This document shows, piece by piece, positions 29,861 to 39,961 of a stretch of 64,000 nucleotides of DNA. The stretch spans positions 24,788,194-24,852,193 of the forward strand of contig CM038703.1 of the NCBI GenBank assembly GCA_021613375.1. The letters run 5' to 3'. Within the stretch, counting starts at the first letter, position 1, and each line of letters begins with the position of its first letter. A program made the translations under genes and the position numbers. The stretch comes from Megaleporinus macrocephalus (lineage: Eukaryota; Chordata; Actinopteri; Characiformes; Anostomidae). A model generated the notes under the pieces. The model did not search any database. It was given only the letters and a program-made list of their open reading frames with translations, and was not told the DNA's origin.

Positions 29861-30221
29861 TTCTTTTATTGTTTTTCCTCACAATCACAATGAATGATCT
29901 CAGTGAGTAAGTACTGACTTGTTAAAGTTTTGTAATTATTTACTCATTTTCTCCTCCGATATTTTTACAGACTGACAAGATAACATAATTTCGTTTCATA
30001 GGCCTGGAAATACACACAGATACACATAAAGGATCAATTTAAAGGGCCAGTCATAAGTTCTCTACTTCCATGTTGTCCTTGGTCTTTTACATATGGGCAG
30101 GTCTTCTAGTAATACGTAATGTAGAGAAGGTAAGAAATCGGCTAGAAACCACATGCACCTAATGCTCTACACTTATATTAACCCTTATGCTAGTGGCCTG
30201 ATGTCCTATAGTCCCAAGTAA

Positions 30222-30432
30222 AAATAAGGCAAATATATACTGCTGCTTCTCCCGTGTGCTCCCCGCACTTTCAAGTCAAGTCAAGTCAAGTCAAGTGGGT
30301 TTTATTGTCATTTCAACTACATACAGAGTACACAGTGAAACGAAGTACACACTCCACTTTTCTCCTGCCTATAAAACAGCAAACTACTGTATTAACTGCA
30401 GTAGCAGACCTCCATCAATGGAGCCCATTACA
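30222..30432 (-). repeat. Gypsy A 3' LTR, patched by a LINE tail
   Basis: Outer parts match the 5' LTR (39575-39961): AAGGCAAATATATACTGCTG...CCCGCACTT and CACACTCCACTT...CCATCAATGGAG. The middle of the 5' LTR (about 145 bases) is replaced by a (TCAAG)n run and about 60 bases of the L2-like LINE 3' end. Confidence 0.8.
30269..30345 (-). mobile_element. Very short LINE 3'-end insertion
   Basis: Five or more TCAAG units, then GTTTTATTGTCATTTCAACT and the rest of the terminal sequence up to about 30345. This is the same 3' terminus as the LINE at 60.06-62.76 kb, 5'-truncated to less than 80 bases. Confidence 0.8.
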
Positions 30433-30518
30433 TCTACCCCGCTGTGCTGATCATCGCCTCGATGACATCTAAAAACGCCATCCCATCAAAACCTTTAATT
30501 AAAAACACACACCCACAC

Positions 30519-30520
<2 letters not shown>

Positions 30521-30591
<71 letters not shown>

Positions 30592-30645
30592 CATATATAT
30601 ATATACATACATACATACATACATACACACATATACATATATACA
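30521..30645. repeat. (TA)n/(TACA)n microsatellite
   Basis: About 33 TA units followed by TACA-type repeats, in the 3' non-coding part of Gypsy A. Confidence 0.95.
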
Positions 30646-30650
30646 TATCT

Positions 30651-31151
30651 CTACACTCCCTTCCCCAAACTGGTTACTAACGTAGACAATAAGTCTTTAA
30701 GGACTGTTAACCACACACAACTAACATGCCCATCCTGACAAGCTCCAATCCCCAGCTCATTATCTATGGCTGACCTTGGTAAATGGAACGGGTTTGTATG
30801 CTTCCCTGCCGTTTGTCTACTAGACCTTCGCAATTTCTCTTGAGGGGATTCTACATCCCCTGTCCCCTCATACTGGCCACATGCCTCCCCCATATCACTG
30901 TCCATATTGTTCCCATGTAACACCCTTGATGGCATACCCTCACTTTCTTCGGGAGATAACCTACCAACATCTAACCCCTCTCCATCCACCACTCCACCTC
31001 GCATTTGACTTCTGTCATCAGACTTTGTCCACACTTCTCGCTTAACCCACAAGGGCCTAAACTCATCCTCAACCAATGACTCACCATCGTCAGTCGGATG
31101 GTCCCCCTGGCAGCTCAGTTCTATGAATATTCTTAGGGTCCAAAGAACCAT
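30651..31151 (-). pseudogene. Gypsy A pol C-terminal extension
   Basis: A 166-codon open frame, acidic and Ser/Gly-rich, following the integrase C-terminal domain in a shifted frame (overlap at 31090-31151). It is most simply the pol tail. The segment Arg-Arg-Ser-Ser-Arg (near 30828) is typical of such tails. Confidence 0.5.
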
Positions 31152-31545
31152 CTATTGGCACCACTGTATACACTGCCTTGTCTGGATCAGGCTGCGATAT
31201 CACTCTAAATGGAACACTCATCCACACATCCTGTATCTTGTGTCTCCCCTGCCAACCATGATTTTTACAGTGCACTAATTGGCCAATCCGCAACAAGCTA
31301 TTGGGAGTGGGCACCCCCTGATATTTCCTCCGCAGTGCTGCTGCATGATGTAGCTGCCCTCTTGCTTGCTGATACGCTTCTTGCAGATGATTCTGATGCT
31401 CAAGAACCCAATCATCTTTGGTCCCTAAAAACTGTTCTGTATTTGCACTTAACAAAATATCAATTGACAAATTAGGAGTCTGCCCAAACATTAAAAAATA
31501 TGGTGTAAAACCAGTTACTAGCATGTTCTGTGGTGTTATAGGCAA
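31090..31545 (-). pseudogene. Gypsy A integrase C-terminal region
   Basis: It reads from the end of the integrase core ([11 protein letters not shown], a hallmark of the Gypsy core end) through a linker with Ala-Ala-Leu-Arg-Arg-Lys-Tyr to a small beta domain with Leu-Val-His-Cys-Lys-Asn-His and Pro-Phe-Arg-Val. It overlaps the preceding integrase frame by a frameshift. Confidence 0.75.
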
Positions 31546-31768
31546 ACACTACCTCAGGAACGTGCTCTACCCATTTCCTCTTTTTAGCTGGTGGAGGGGT
31601 TCTAAGTAAATCGTGAAGGGTTCTATTGAACCTTTCACACTGGCCATTACCTTGAGGATGATAAAGGGTTGTTCGAGAATGTTTCATATTGTATACTTTA
31701 CAGAGACCTGAAACTATTTCTGCTTCAAAACACCTCCCCTGATCTGAATGAATCCTCTGTGGAACCAT
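31472..31768 (-). pseudogene. Gypsy A integrase core, second half
   Basis: It contains Ile-His-Ser-Asp-Gln-Gly (second catalytic Asp) and [11 protein letters not shown] (catalytic Glu). Frame-shifted from the first half near 31740. Confidence 0.8.
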
Positions 31769-32229
31769 ACTTCTGAATCCACTTTTTGATCTCTTGTAGG
31801 AACCACGACAGTATATTTAGAAAAAACATCCATGAAAATTAAAACATTTTCACGCCCATCACTGGATGGCTCCAGTGCAGTAAAATCCATCGCAATTACC
31901 CCCATTGGTTTTGACGCCATCACACTCCCCATTTCAGTAATAACTCTAGGTAACGGTGCTTTAGCTACAGTGCACCTCTCACACTTCTTACAGTACTGTT
32001 CTATGTCCTGATACATACCAGGCCAATAGCACCTAGTCCTCCCCCACTTAAAAGTCCTTTCCACCCCCTGATGTCCATGTTCATCATGCAAGCAATGAAG
32101 TACCTTTCCCTGTAGAGACTGAGGTAACACAAACTGTCTCCAATAACCAGACCGAGTATCAACAAACTGATGATAGAGCACACCCTCCTCATTTTCCAAC
32201 TTATCCCATTGTCTGATCAACTCCAACAC
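31714..32229 (-). pseudogene. Gypsy A integrase, zinc-binding domain and first half of core
   Basis: The HHCC zinc domain is complete (His-Gly-His-Gln-Gly...Cys-Lys-Lys-Cys-Glu-Arg-Cys at about 32090-31975) with the Tyr-Trp-Pro-Gly-Met block. The first catalytic Asp lies in Ala-Met-Asp-Phe-Thr (near 31880). The frame breaks near 31760. Confidence 0.8.
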
Positions 32230-32271
32230 TTTTCCATCCTCGATGGCTCTTTCAGCCCTGCTAGGTTTTAC

Positions 32272-32847
32272 TTATCTTGCCCAATACTTCCAAAAAGATG
32301 AAATTGCTGGGTCTGCTTTTTGTTGGGCCACCAGAAAACTACTAGAATACACAGGGAAAGCAGAAACAGCACCTTGTTCATTGACAAAAACTGGTTCTGC
32401 CAGCCTCATGTCATCATCTACTATATTTCTTCCCATCAACTCAGATGATATTCGACCTTGCCGGGAAAGTGCATCTGCATTATCATTCTGACTACCTGGC
32501 CTATACTGAATCTCAAAATCGAACTGAGCTGATTCTGAAGCCCATCTCTGTTCAATCGCCCCAAGCCTAGCAGTCTTTAAATGACTCAGTGGATTATTAT
32601 CCGTAAAAACAGTGAATTTATGGCCAAATAAATACTCCCGGAACTTATCTGTAACGGCCCACTGCAGGGCTAAAAGTTCCAACATCATGGCACTATAATT
32701 TTCCATATTCCTCTCAGATGGCCTCAGACCCCGGCTGGCATAAGCTATGGGCCTTCTTCCCTGTCCCCCATCCTGTGATAATACCACACCCAGACCTTGA
32801 TGACTTGCATCAATTTCTACAAAAAAATGGCTTTGAAAAATCTGCAT
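32272..32847 (-). pseudogene. Gypsy A RNase H domain
   Basis: 191 open codons. RNase H residues are visible: Glu-Ile-Asp-Ala-Ser (first Asp), Met-Leu-Glu-Leu-Leu-Ala-Leu (Glu) and Phe-Thr-Asp-Asn-Asn (second Asp). They are followed by Asn-Ala-Asp-Ala-Leu-Ser-Arg, the standard RNase H-to-integrase junction. The domain itself looks intact. Confidence 0.85.
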
Positions 32848-33106
32848 ACACTAAGACTGGGGCTGAGACCAATTTCTGCTTCAAGGCCTGGAATGCACCT
32901 TCACACTTTTCATCCCATGATTGTACAAATGAGGGATTTAAATTCCGAACCTTTCCCACTTTAACAGATCTACCAGCAGACAAAGCATGTAACGGAGCAG
33001 CAAGCTGTGAGAATTTTTTCACAAAGCGCCTATAATACCCAGCAAAGCCAAGGAAAGACTTTAACTCTGTATTATTTTTAGGACGTGGCCACTCTGCCAC
33101 TGCCAA
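32810..33106 (-). pseudogene. Gypsy A RT thumb/connection
   Basis: It reads through [15 protein letters not shown] (RT thumb hallmark) to [10 protein letters not shown], then shifts frame into the RNase H piece. Confidence 0.85.
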
Positions 33107-33659
33107 AACTTTCTATAGATCTGTGGAAACCCCATCTGCCGAAATGACGTCCTGAGTATGAAACTTTCTGCTGAAAAAAAGAACATTTACTCCACTTTAC
33201 TTTGAGACCACACTCCCGAAATCGTGAAAACACCAACTGAAGTTTAAGCAAATGTTGCTCAAAAGAAGAAGAGAAAACGACGTCCAAATCAAGCAATAAC
33301 GACTGAAAATGTTGGTCTCCAAAAATCCTCTCCATAAGACGCTGAAAACTTGCTCGTTTTGACTTAGTCACAGGATCCTCTTTTACAACCAAAATTCCAC
33401 ACTGAGGAATTACTTTTTCCATAATTTTAAGATCCATTTGCAAAAACCCCAAATATGGTATTGAGAGGCCATTTGCTGCCTTTAACGTCAACCACCCACA
33501 TTTTTTCAAAAGACCTTCACCTTTACATGCAAAATGTTGTTTAAAAAAACTTTCTGTTATAATTGTTACCATGGATCCAGTATCTAACAAACAAGGGACC
33601 ACAACACCACCCATTTCTACTTCAATGGCTGGTGTTGGTCCCATCAAAGTATTAAGCAC
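33078..33659 (-). pseudogene. Gypsy A protease fused to the RT end by deletion
   Basis: It starts with an aspartic-protease motif (Cys-Leu-Leu-Asp-Thr-Gly-Ser-Met-Val, near 33580). After about 100 codons it jumps straight to the RT part Arg-Leu-Met-Glu-Arg-Ile-Phe-Gly-Asp and a damaged active-site region (Leu-Leu-Asp-Leu-Asp-Val-Val-Phe-Ser-Ser near 33285). The RT fingers and front palm are deleted, so the frame is open but the enzyme is not. Confidence 0.8.
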
Positions 33660-33822
33660 TTCCTTAGAAGAACTATTAACATTCCCTGAGTCCAGCTACC
33701 CCCCACCTGTAACTTGGCTCTGCGCTACAGGGGGTGGAAGTTTCCCTGCTGCTCTTGGACCTGCCCCACAACCCTTACCTGTTCCAAAAGTGCTCCTTGA
33801 CTACTGTTCAACTCTGAATTAG

Positions 33823-34662
33823 TTATTCCTGCCCTACGTAACTGAGCAATATGCCCCGCTCCCTGACACTTAAAACTAATAGGCCTACCAGCAGAATCAA
33901 ACCTGGGTTCCTGCCTTGACCCTCCAATTTCTCCTCCTGTTTCTCTAGCATGTCCCTAAATACTGAAACAAAAGAATCAAAATTAGAAGTACTACTTGCA
34001 ACCCCAGAACATTCAACTACTGTCCCTTCCATTTCATATGTATGACCACTAGACTGACCTTCTTCCCAGAACAATATTGCCTCTTTACGAAGAGAACTAA
34101 ACTTAATCTCAGGATCCTGCCGAATCAACATTTTCAGTTCCCTATGTAAAGATGAGGCCCTTACATTGTCTGCAAACTGATTTCGTACTGTCTGGTCACT
34201 ACATAACTCCACCCCCCCATTACACCGGTTAATATCCTCAGATAGAGTCAATAAAGCATGTGAAAACTCCCGCAAACCCTCTCCTTCCTTCTGCTTTCTA
34301 TCAAAAAACCTCTTCTGAGTGATGGTTAATGAATACAGCTGCCCATAAGCTTCTTTTAATGTTTTCAATATTAAATTAGAATTTTTTCAGATGGACTATG
34401 TCTAACTTCCTGCCTAGCCCCCCTTCTAAATGACCATAAAGAAGGGCAGCCTGCTCCCTCTGCCCATAACACCTAAAATTGCATGAATTTTGTAATTCAT
34501 CCACCCACCCATGAAATGGTATAGTACCTGGTTGACCAGAAAACATTACCTTTTTTTATCTTTAGGCACATACTGATGTTAACACATTACTCGGAGCAAC
34601 AGATGCGGTGGGTGATAGTGGACATGTACTATGTGGACTCTTATTTTTCCCAGATGGAGTCT
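33823..34662 (-). pseudogene. Gypsy A gag, downstream part
   Basis: The 181-codon open part at 34368-33823 has a capsid-like helix region (Leu-Lys-Glu-Ala-Tyr-Gly-Gln-Leu-Tyr-Ser-Leu-Thr) and a remnant knuckle (Lys-Cys-Gln-Gly-Ala-Gly-His-Ile-Ala) near 33860 in another frame. Upstream (34368-34662) gag continues with frame breaks: Phe-Ser-Gly-Gln-Pro-Gly-Thr-Ile-Pro-Phe-His near 34530 and a Pro/Ser-rich stretch. Confidence 0.75.
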
Positions 34663-34666
34663 GTCC

Positions 34667-35326
34667 TGTTAGAAATTCGGCCTTCAGGAATCAGAAGTCA
34701 GGAGACCTTCAGCTTAGACTCGTTTATTGACACACAAGAAAAGTGGGTACAACTCAGTCGATCACAGCCGGTCTGTTAGCGGTCGGGAAGCAGTCTTAAT
34801 CACGTGCATGCAGAAGCACATACACGGGCACATCTTCTTAGGTCATCGGTCTGTTGCTCGTCAGTCTCTCGAGGTCCAGTCCATATCTCTATATCTAACT
34901 CAGTAACTCCAGTTTAAGTAGGAGTTAAGGAAAGGGTCAAACGGTAGGGGGTGTAGGAGGTTAAGGAGGGGTAAGCGAATGAGGGAATGAAGGTGGTGGT
35001 ATTTACATATCACCCTTAGGGGGGGTTGGTTTGTTGCCACCTCGATTGGTATTATCTTAACAAAGGACAGAGGTGCTGACTCCCTGCAAGTATGGCGCAC
35101 ATCAATACTTCTTGATGGCTGCCATCCTGGAGGGTTATCGTGTGACCTTATGGTCGGCAATCAAAGGACCATACCAACAACGCAGGGTGTTGACCACCTC
35201 AGATCGGCAGATAGGACAAACAATGGAGGGGGTTGACCGACTCTCTGCAGAGAGAGTGTTGTATGAGAAAGTTAATTTGGTAAGTCTCCACAAATAAAGT
35301 ACATATGATGATAATGATTTCTCTCA
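34667..35326 (-). repeat. Element B 3' LTR
   Basis: 660 bp; on the element strand it starts TGAGAGAAATCATTATC and ends ATTTCTAACA. It differs from the 5' LTR by scattered substitutions and small indels (for example GGTCTGTTAGCGG against GTCGGGAGTTAGCGG), so the insertion is not brand new but fairly young. Confidence 0.92.
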
Positions 35327-36507
35327 ATTCCCCCTTTGATTCTCCTTAATGGAGAATCACAAAACTGCATTATCACTACATATGTACAACAGTCGAAAAC
35401 AAAAATAAACAATTAAAATGGCTATAACTGTACAGAATCGGACATTACAATCGGAATCTGTAACATTACAGCCAGTGATTAGAGCTGTTGAAGGATGCTA
35501 ATTCACAATGCAATGTTCCTGCAGAACATTAAGACATCAGTAGGATCTTGAGTAGTTTTCTTCTACACAGTGATGTGTCATTGCAGTTGGAAATTTGCAG
35601 GGTCAGTTCTGAAATTCCTGTCCACAGGAAGTCCACAGCAGCCCCTTGGTTCTTCATAGTGTAGATGTAAAGTCTCAAGTTGTTCATCCCATGGTGAGCA
35701 GGAGCACCGTCTGGCTCCAATTAACCTGTAATACACAAAATACTTCCGCAGTAAACTGTTCATCAGTGTTTGGAAATTATTTATTACTAATCAGGTTGTC
35801 TACTATTGCCCAGTAACTGTCCCTCAGAGGGGGCTGGTATGGTTACACACAGTGCGTTGAAATCTTCACCTACAGGGGCGGCCCCCCATGTCCTGAAAAA
35901 CATGGTTCTTCCCTGAGGCTCTGTGCTTCACCCACCTCCTCTCAAACTGTCCCTACAACTCAGCTCTGGGGTGCAGATGCAACCTTAAAGTATGAAACAT
36001 ATAACCATGTTCTCCTAATGATTCTAAAGACCCATGTGTCTCAACATGTTTCCTTACCATGACCTTTTGGCCTGAAGTTATTGCATGGATCACTTCAGCT
36101 CTACTGTAGTAGCAATGTCAGAAACAACTTTTTTTACTGTCTCCTTAAACTTATAAATCCAACAAACAGTTTAAAAACTATTTTTTACCCCATTATAATC
36201 CAAATGCTATGTTTGTTTAATAAGGTAAAATATCATACTTAAAATGCAACTAGTTTTCCCCCTTTGGTCCAGACTCCATCTGGACTAATTCTTGCATCTG
36301 AATTCAGCCAAGTTCAGACTATGGCTAGGTTACTTTTAAGCAGATCGTATAGTGGTTTTAAAAATAGCAGTGTAAGAATTACTCAAGGCCTTAAGTCAGT
36401 ACACAGGCCTAAAAACATAGAACTGTTGTAGGTAACAAGATTCACATTTATCTAATGATTGTACACAAGCTAACCTTAACAAAGATAAGCTAAAGCAGCA
36501 GATCACT
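35327..36507 (-). other. Element B interior without pol
   Basis: 1.2 kb between gag and the 3' LTR. No open frame resembles protease, RT, RNase H or integrase on either strand. A second purine-rich stretch (opposite strand, near 36260) could be an additional tract. Confidence 0.6.
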
Positions 36508-37824
36508 TTAGTTAAAACAAGGAGCAGATGAAACTGTTGATATACCTCTTTCTATGGCTTTCATTACCAAAGACAGCTGTTCTATGAGACCCTGAATGTT
36601 CATGAATATCAAAGATAACTGCTCCTGTGGAATTTCATGAAAAGGGTTCTCTACAGGGCTCCCAAAGGGGTTTCTTGCTGAATTCACCATCACACGCTGT
36701 TTGTTTTTATCTGCTTGCTTTTTACGACAGACCCTCGCGAAATGGCCAAACTTGTGACAGTAATGGCACTCAGAGGACTTGTTTCTATTTAGGATAGACA
36801 TGTTCTGTCTAAAACCTGAGGTAGACCTCTTCTCTCTAAGTACATGTATAGGTGCTGGGACATTGCAAGGTTCTAAATCACAATCTAGACGGTCAAGTTC
36901 AGTTTTAAGGTCTGCCCATTTAGTTTTACGCCAGTTTGGAAGAGCAGTCACCAGAGCTTGTCTAAGATCTGATCGCAGTGAGTCCACCAGTTGTCCAAAA
37001 TGTTGACCATCAGTTTTACAGTCAATGTTTTCACTGCTGTATTCATCAATACCAGAGTGACGCAGAAAAGTTCTTTCAAACCGCTCACAGAAATCTGCAG
37101 CTGACTCTCCTTTTCTCTGCCTGCACTTGGTAATTTGCTCCCAATCAGTGGTTTTGCGACACTTACAGATAATCCAATCATTGAAAGCTTTCCAACCTTC
37201 TTCAGTGTCCTGGCCTTTGTTCCCCAGAGCACACAACACATTCTCAGCAAGCTGCCTGCTATCAGTTATGCTTAGTACTTGGCTTGATATGGAAACAGCA
37301 TCTTTGGGATGCAATGAGTAAAGGATTCTCTTCCTTTGCATAAGCTCAATAAAGTTGCTTTGTTGCTGTTCAGCATCCATTGATGCACAGTGAAGTTTTT
37401 CACAAGTTTTCTTGGCAGTAATAGCAGCTCGTTTATGCCTCCTACATTCACTCACTAGTTCAGAGATCTTTGTCTCAGCTTCTAGTAACTCATGTTTCAT
37501 GGATTTCAACTTGTACCTCCAGTATTGTTTAATGACAAAAAGACATTCCTTAACAGCATCGTGCTTGATGCCATACCCCAAAGCAGTTTTACATTCAGCA
37601 AGAGACCATTCTCTATCAGTAGAAAAACCTTTGGATGAAAAGTACTGGGATGTCTTTTGCTCTTTGATGTGCTTGTTAACTATATCTTCCATTACCCTTT
37701 CAAATGCAACTTCAGTCCATTCAGGCATTTCAGTTCCACCCTTAGATAATGTGCTGTTTCTATAGTTAAAAGGTTTCAAAGAGTCTTTACCACAATTCTG
37801 AGCAGTTTGGCCTTTAGAAGTCAT
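36508..37824 (-). CDS. Gag-like protein of element B (438 aa)
   Basis: One uninterrupted frame from ATG 37824 to the stop at 36508. Layout: an N-terminal region of about 100 residues; a predicted coiled coil at about 105-165; a capsid-like helical region with a retroviral major-homology-like block (Gly-Glu-Ser-Ala-Ala-Asp-Phe-Cys-Glu-Arg-Phe, residues about 243-253); and a single CCHC zinc knuckle (Cys-His-Tyr-Cys...His...Cys, C-x2-C-x4-H-x4-C, near residue 350). It would package element RNA; no protease follows. Its intact frame while pol is absent suggests recent mobilisation in trans. Confidence 0.85.
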   Translation of the reverse strand: MTSKGQTAQNCGKDSLKPFNYRNSTLSKGGTEMPEWTEVAFERVMEDIVNKHIKEQKTSQYFSSKGFSTDREWSLAECKTALGYGIKHDAVKECLFVIKQYWRYKLKSMKHELLEAETKISELVSECRRHKRAAITAKKTCEKLHCASMDAEQQQSNFIELMQRKRILYSLHPKDAVSISSQVLSITDSRQLAENVLCALGNKGQDTEEGWKAFNDWIICKCRKTTDWEQITKCRQRKGESAADFCERFERTFLRHSGIDEYSSENIDCKTDGQHFGQLVDSLRSDLRQALVTALPNWRKTKWADLKTELDRLDCDLEPCNVPAPIHVLREKRSTSGFRQNMSILNRNKSSECHYCHKFGHFARVCRKKQADKNKQRVMVNSARNPFGSPVENPFHEIPQEQLSLIFMNIQGLIEQLSLVMKAIERGISTVSSAPCFN

Positions 37825-38079
37825 GGTGAGTTAACAGGAGAACAAGCAATCACAACTAGTTTTCCTGCGCTACCTCAGAGAATAACTCAAACTTATGGCC
37901 TTCAGTCACTCTACAGACTTCTCTCACTGTTTGCAAGCCTAACAGTTACAAAAACATTGGTGTTGCCAAAATACCAGTGTTTTCCAACAAAACAAAACTA
38001 TCCCTAGATAGCTTAAAGTAATCTCAGACAGACTTCAGAAAACAGTCACAAAAACACTGAGTTTTTACCAGTGACATAC

Positions 38080-38460
38080 AATAACAGTTACAGCTTCAGT
38101 AACAACAGTAAACATAGCTCATTTTAGTGGCGATAACAGTTACAGCTTCAGTAACAATAGTAAACATAGCTCATTTTAGTGGCGATAACAGTTACAGCTT
38201 CAGTAACAATAGTAAATGTACCTCAATTCAGAGGCGAGAACAGTTACAGCTTCAGTAACAAAACAGTAAACATACCTCATTTCAGAGAGGTTAACAGTTA
38301 CAGCTTCAGTAACAACAGTAAACTTCCCTTAGTTTAGGAAGAGTAACAGTTACAGCTGCAGTAACAACAGTAAACTTTCCTTAGTTTAGGAAGAGTAACA
38401 GTTACAGCTGCAGTAACAACAGTAAACTTTCCTTAGTTTAGGAAGAGTAACAGCCACAAA
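38080..38460 (-). repeat. 52-bp tandem repeats in the element B leader
   Basis: About eight copies with starts near 38081, 38133, 38185, 38237, 38291, 38343, 38395 and 38446 (spacing 52, once 54). The unit carries CAGTTACAGCTTCAGTAACA. It lies between the primer-binding site and gag, i.e. in the transcribed leader. Confidence 0.9.
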
Positions 38461-38645
38461 CCACTAGGTTTTACCAGTGGCAAACAACTTCTCTCACAGC
38501 AGAGAGGATAACAGTTACAACTTCAGTAACAAACAGATACTCTTCCCTATTTTCAGAGAGGCTAACCTTTACTGACTTCTCTGTGTTATAAAACCAGAAT
38601 TTCTCTTTGGTTCGAAATGGCGTAATGAAGTAGGTTTCAGTATGC

Positions 38646-38667
38646 CATCCGGGTCACGGCACCAAGT
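38646..38667 (-). promoter_or_regulatory. Candidate primer-binding site of element B
   Basis: Directly inside the 5' LTR, reading on the element strand TTGGTGCCGTGACCCGGATG. It has the TGG start expected of a tRNA-complementary primer site. I did not assign the tRNA. Confidence 0.65.
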
Positions 38668-39325
38668 TGTTAGAAATTCGGCCTTCAGGAATCAGAAGTC
38701 AGGAGACCTTTAGCTTAGACTCATTTATTGACACACAAGACATGTGGGTACAACTCAGTCAATCACAGCCGTCGGGAGTTAGCGGTCGGGAAGCAGTCTT
38801 AATCACGTGCATGCAGAAGCACATACACGGGCACATCTTCTTAAGTCATCAGTCTGTTGCTCGTCAGTCTCTCGAGGTCCAGTCCATCTCTTTCTATCTA
38901 ACTCAGTAACTCCAGTTTAAGTAGGAGTTAAGGAAAGGGTCAAATGGTAGGGGGTGTAGGAAGTTAAAGAGGGGTAAGCGGGGGAATGAAGGTGGTGGTA
39001 TTTGCATATCACCCTTAGGGGGGGTTGGTTTGTTGCCACCTCGATTGGTATTATCTTAACAAAGGACAGAGGTGCTGACTCCCTGCAAGTATGGTGCACA
39101 TCAATACTTCTTTATGGCTGCCATCCTGGAGGGTTATCGTGTGACCTTATGGTCGGCAATCAAAGGGCCATACCAACAACGCAGGGTGTTGACCACCTCA
39201 GATCGGCAGATAGGACAAACAATGGAGGGGGTTGACCGACTCTCTGCAGAGAGAGTGTTGTATGAGAAAGTTAATTTGGTAAGTCTCCACAAATAAAGTA
39301 CATATGATGATAATGATTTCTCTCA
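38668..39325 (-). repeat. Element B 5' LTR
   Basis: 658 bp; partner of 34667-35326. It would carry promoter and polyadenylation signals. No strong TATA box was picked out by eye. Confidence 0.92.
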
Positions 39326-39452
39326 GTCCCTTGCCCAATAACTGGGCAGTCAGTTCCTCATTTTGATTTTTCAATTTATCCATCTCAGTCTTTTCCCTAA
39401 TCAGTCTTTCGCGCAAAGCCTTGAGCTCCTCCTCCAATTCCACCACAGACAT
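39326..39452 (-). pseudogene. Gypsy A gag start, cut off by element B
   Basis: ATG at 39450-39452, then an acidic/basic leucine-rich coiled-coil stretch (Glu-Leu-Glu-Glu-Glu-Leu-Lys-Ala-Leu) up to the element B junction. On the other side (34662) the reading continues, so the ORF was split by the insertion. Confidence 0.75.
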
Positions 39453-39519
39453 CTTGTAACCTGGGGTCCTTCTTAATGCAGTGCCGTCCAAAATCCAGGT
39501 CCCCAGTTATTTTATGTCT

Positions 39520-39961
39520 GTCACTGTTTTATATACTCCAACTTTAATTCTCAAAACATATGCCTCCCAAATTACTAATAAACCATAAGGCAAATATATA
39601 CTGCTGCTTCTCCCGTGTGCTCCCCGCACTTAACTAGCACACCACAATTCAGCACTTACAAGGTTGTATTTAAAACAATATAACATTAACCACCAATCAC
39701 CAAAATAACCCTCAATACCAAATTTACACTTAAAACACTAACCCTTAAGATGCGACCATAGCTCCCCGCTTAATGGAAATCACACTCCACTTAGAGGAAA
39801 ATTCTCCCTTTAAGTTTGGCATTTCTGGAACACACACGGCAGACCAAGCACATGCGCACGCTGGTAACTCACTGTGGGGCGCCATCTTTGTCCTGCACTC
39901 TAAAACAGCAAACTACCGTATTAACTGCAGAAGCAGACCTCCATCAATGGAGTCCATTACA
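39520..39961 (-). repeat. Gypsy A 5' LTR
   Basis: It ends at 39961 (TGTAATGG on the element strand). It shares blocks with the 3' LTR. A TATATAAAA (reverse strand, near 39530) is a possible TATA box, or marks the inner border, which I could not fix exactly. Confidence 0.65.

Larger units (their letters stand above)
34667..39325 (-). mobile_element. Gag-only LTR element B inside Gypsy A gag
   Basis: Two LTRs flank a 3.3-kb interior: 34667-35326 (3' LTR) and 38668-39325 (5' LTR), nearly identical, each TG...CA. The 4-bp target duplication GTCC is at 34663-34666 and 39326-39329. A primer-binding-site-like TTGGTGCCGTGACCCGGATG follows the 5' LTR and a purine tract (AAAGGGGGAAT) precedes the 3' LTR. 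The only sizeable gene is gag (36508-37824). No protease, RT or integrase fits in the remaining 1.2 kb, so it must rely on a partner element. Confidence 0.9.
30222..39961 (-). mobile_element. Gypsy-type LTR retrotransposon A
   Basis: - strand element with gag, protease, RT/RNase H and integrase in the usual Gypsy order. The 3' LTR is at 30222-30432 and the 5' LTR ends at 39961; both share AAGGCAAATATATACTGCTG and the terminal TGTAATGG (reverse strand). A purine-rich GCGGGGTAGA precedes the 3' LTR, as expected for the polypurine tract. Gag is split by element B at 34663-39325. The reading frames have frameshifts and a large RT deletion, so it is inactive. Confidence 0.85.

Noticed and set aside
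30434..30680. Open frames of alternating Tyr-Ile on both strands
   Set aside because: They are translations of the (TA)n/(TACA)n microsatellite, not genes. The same holds at 47971-48240.
38080..38460. Could the 52-bp array be a CRISPR?
   Set aside because: The whole unit is repeated with no unique spacers, and the host is a vertebrate.
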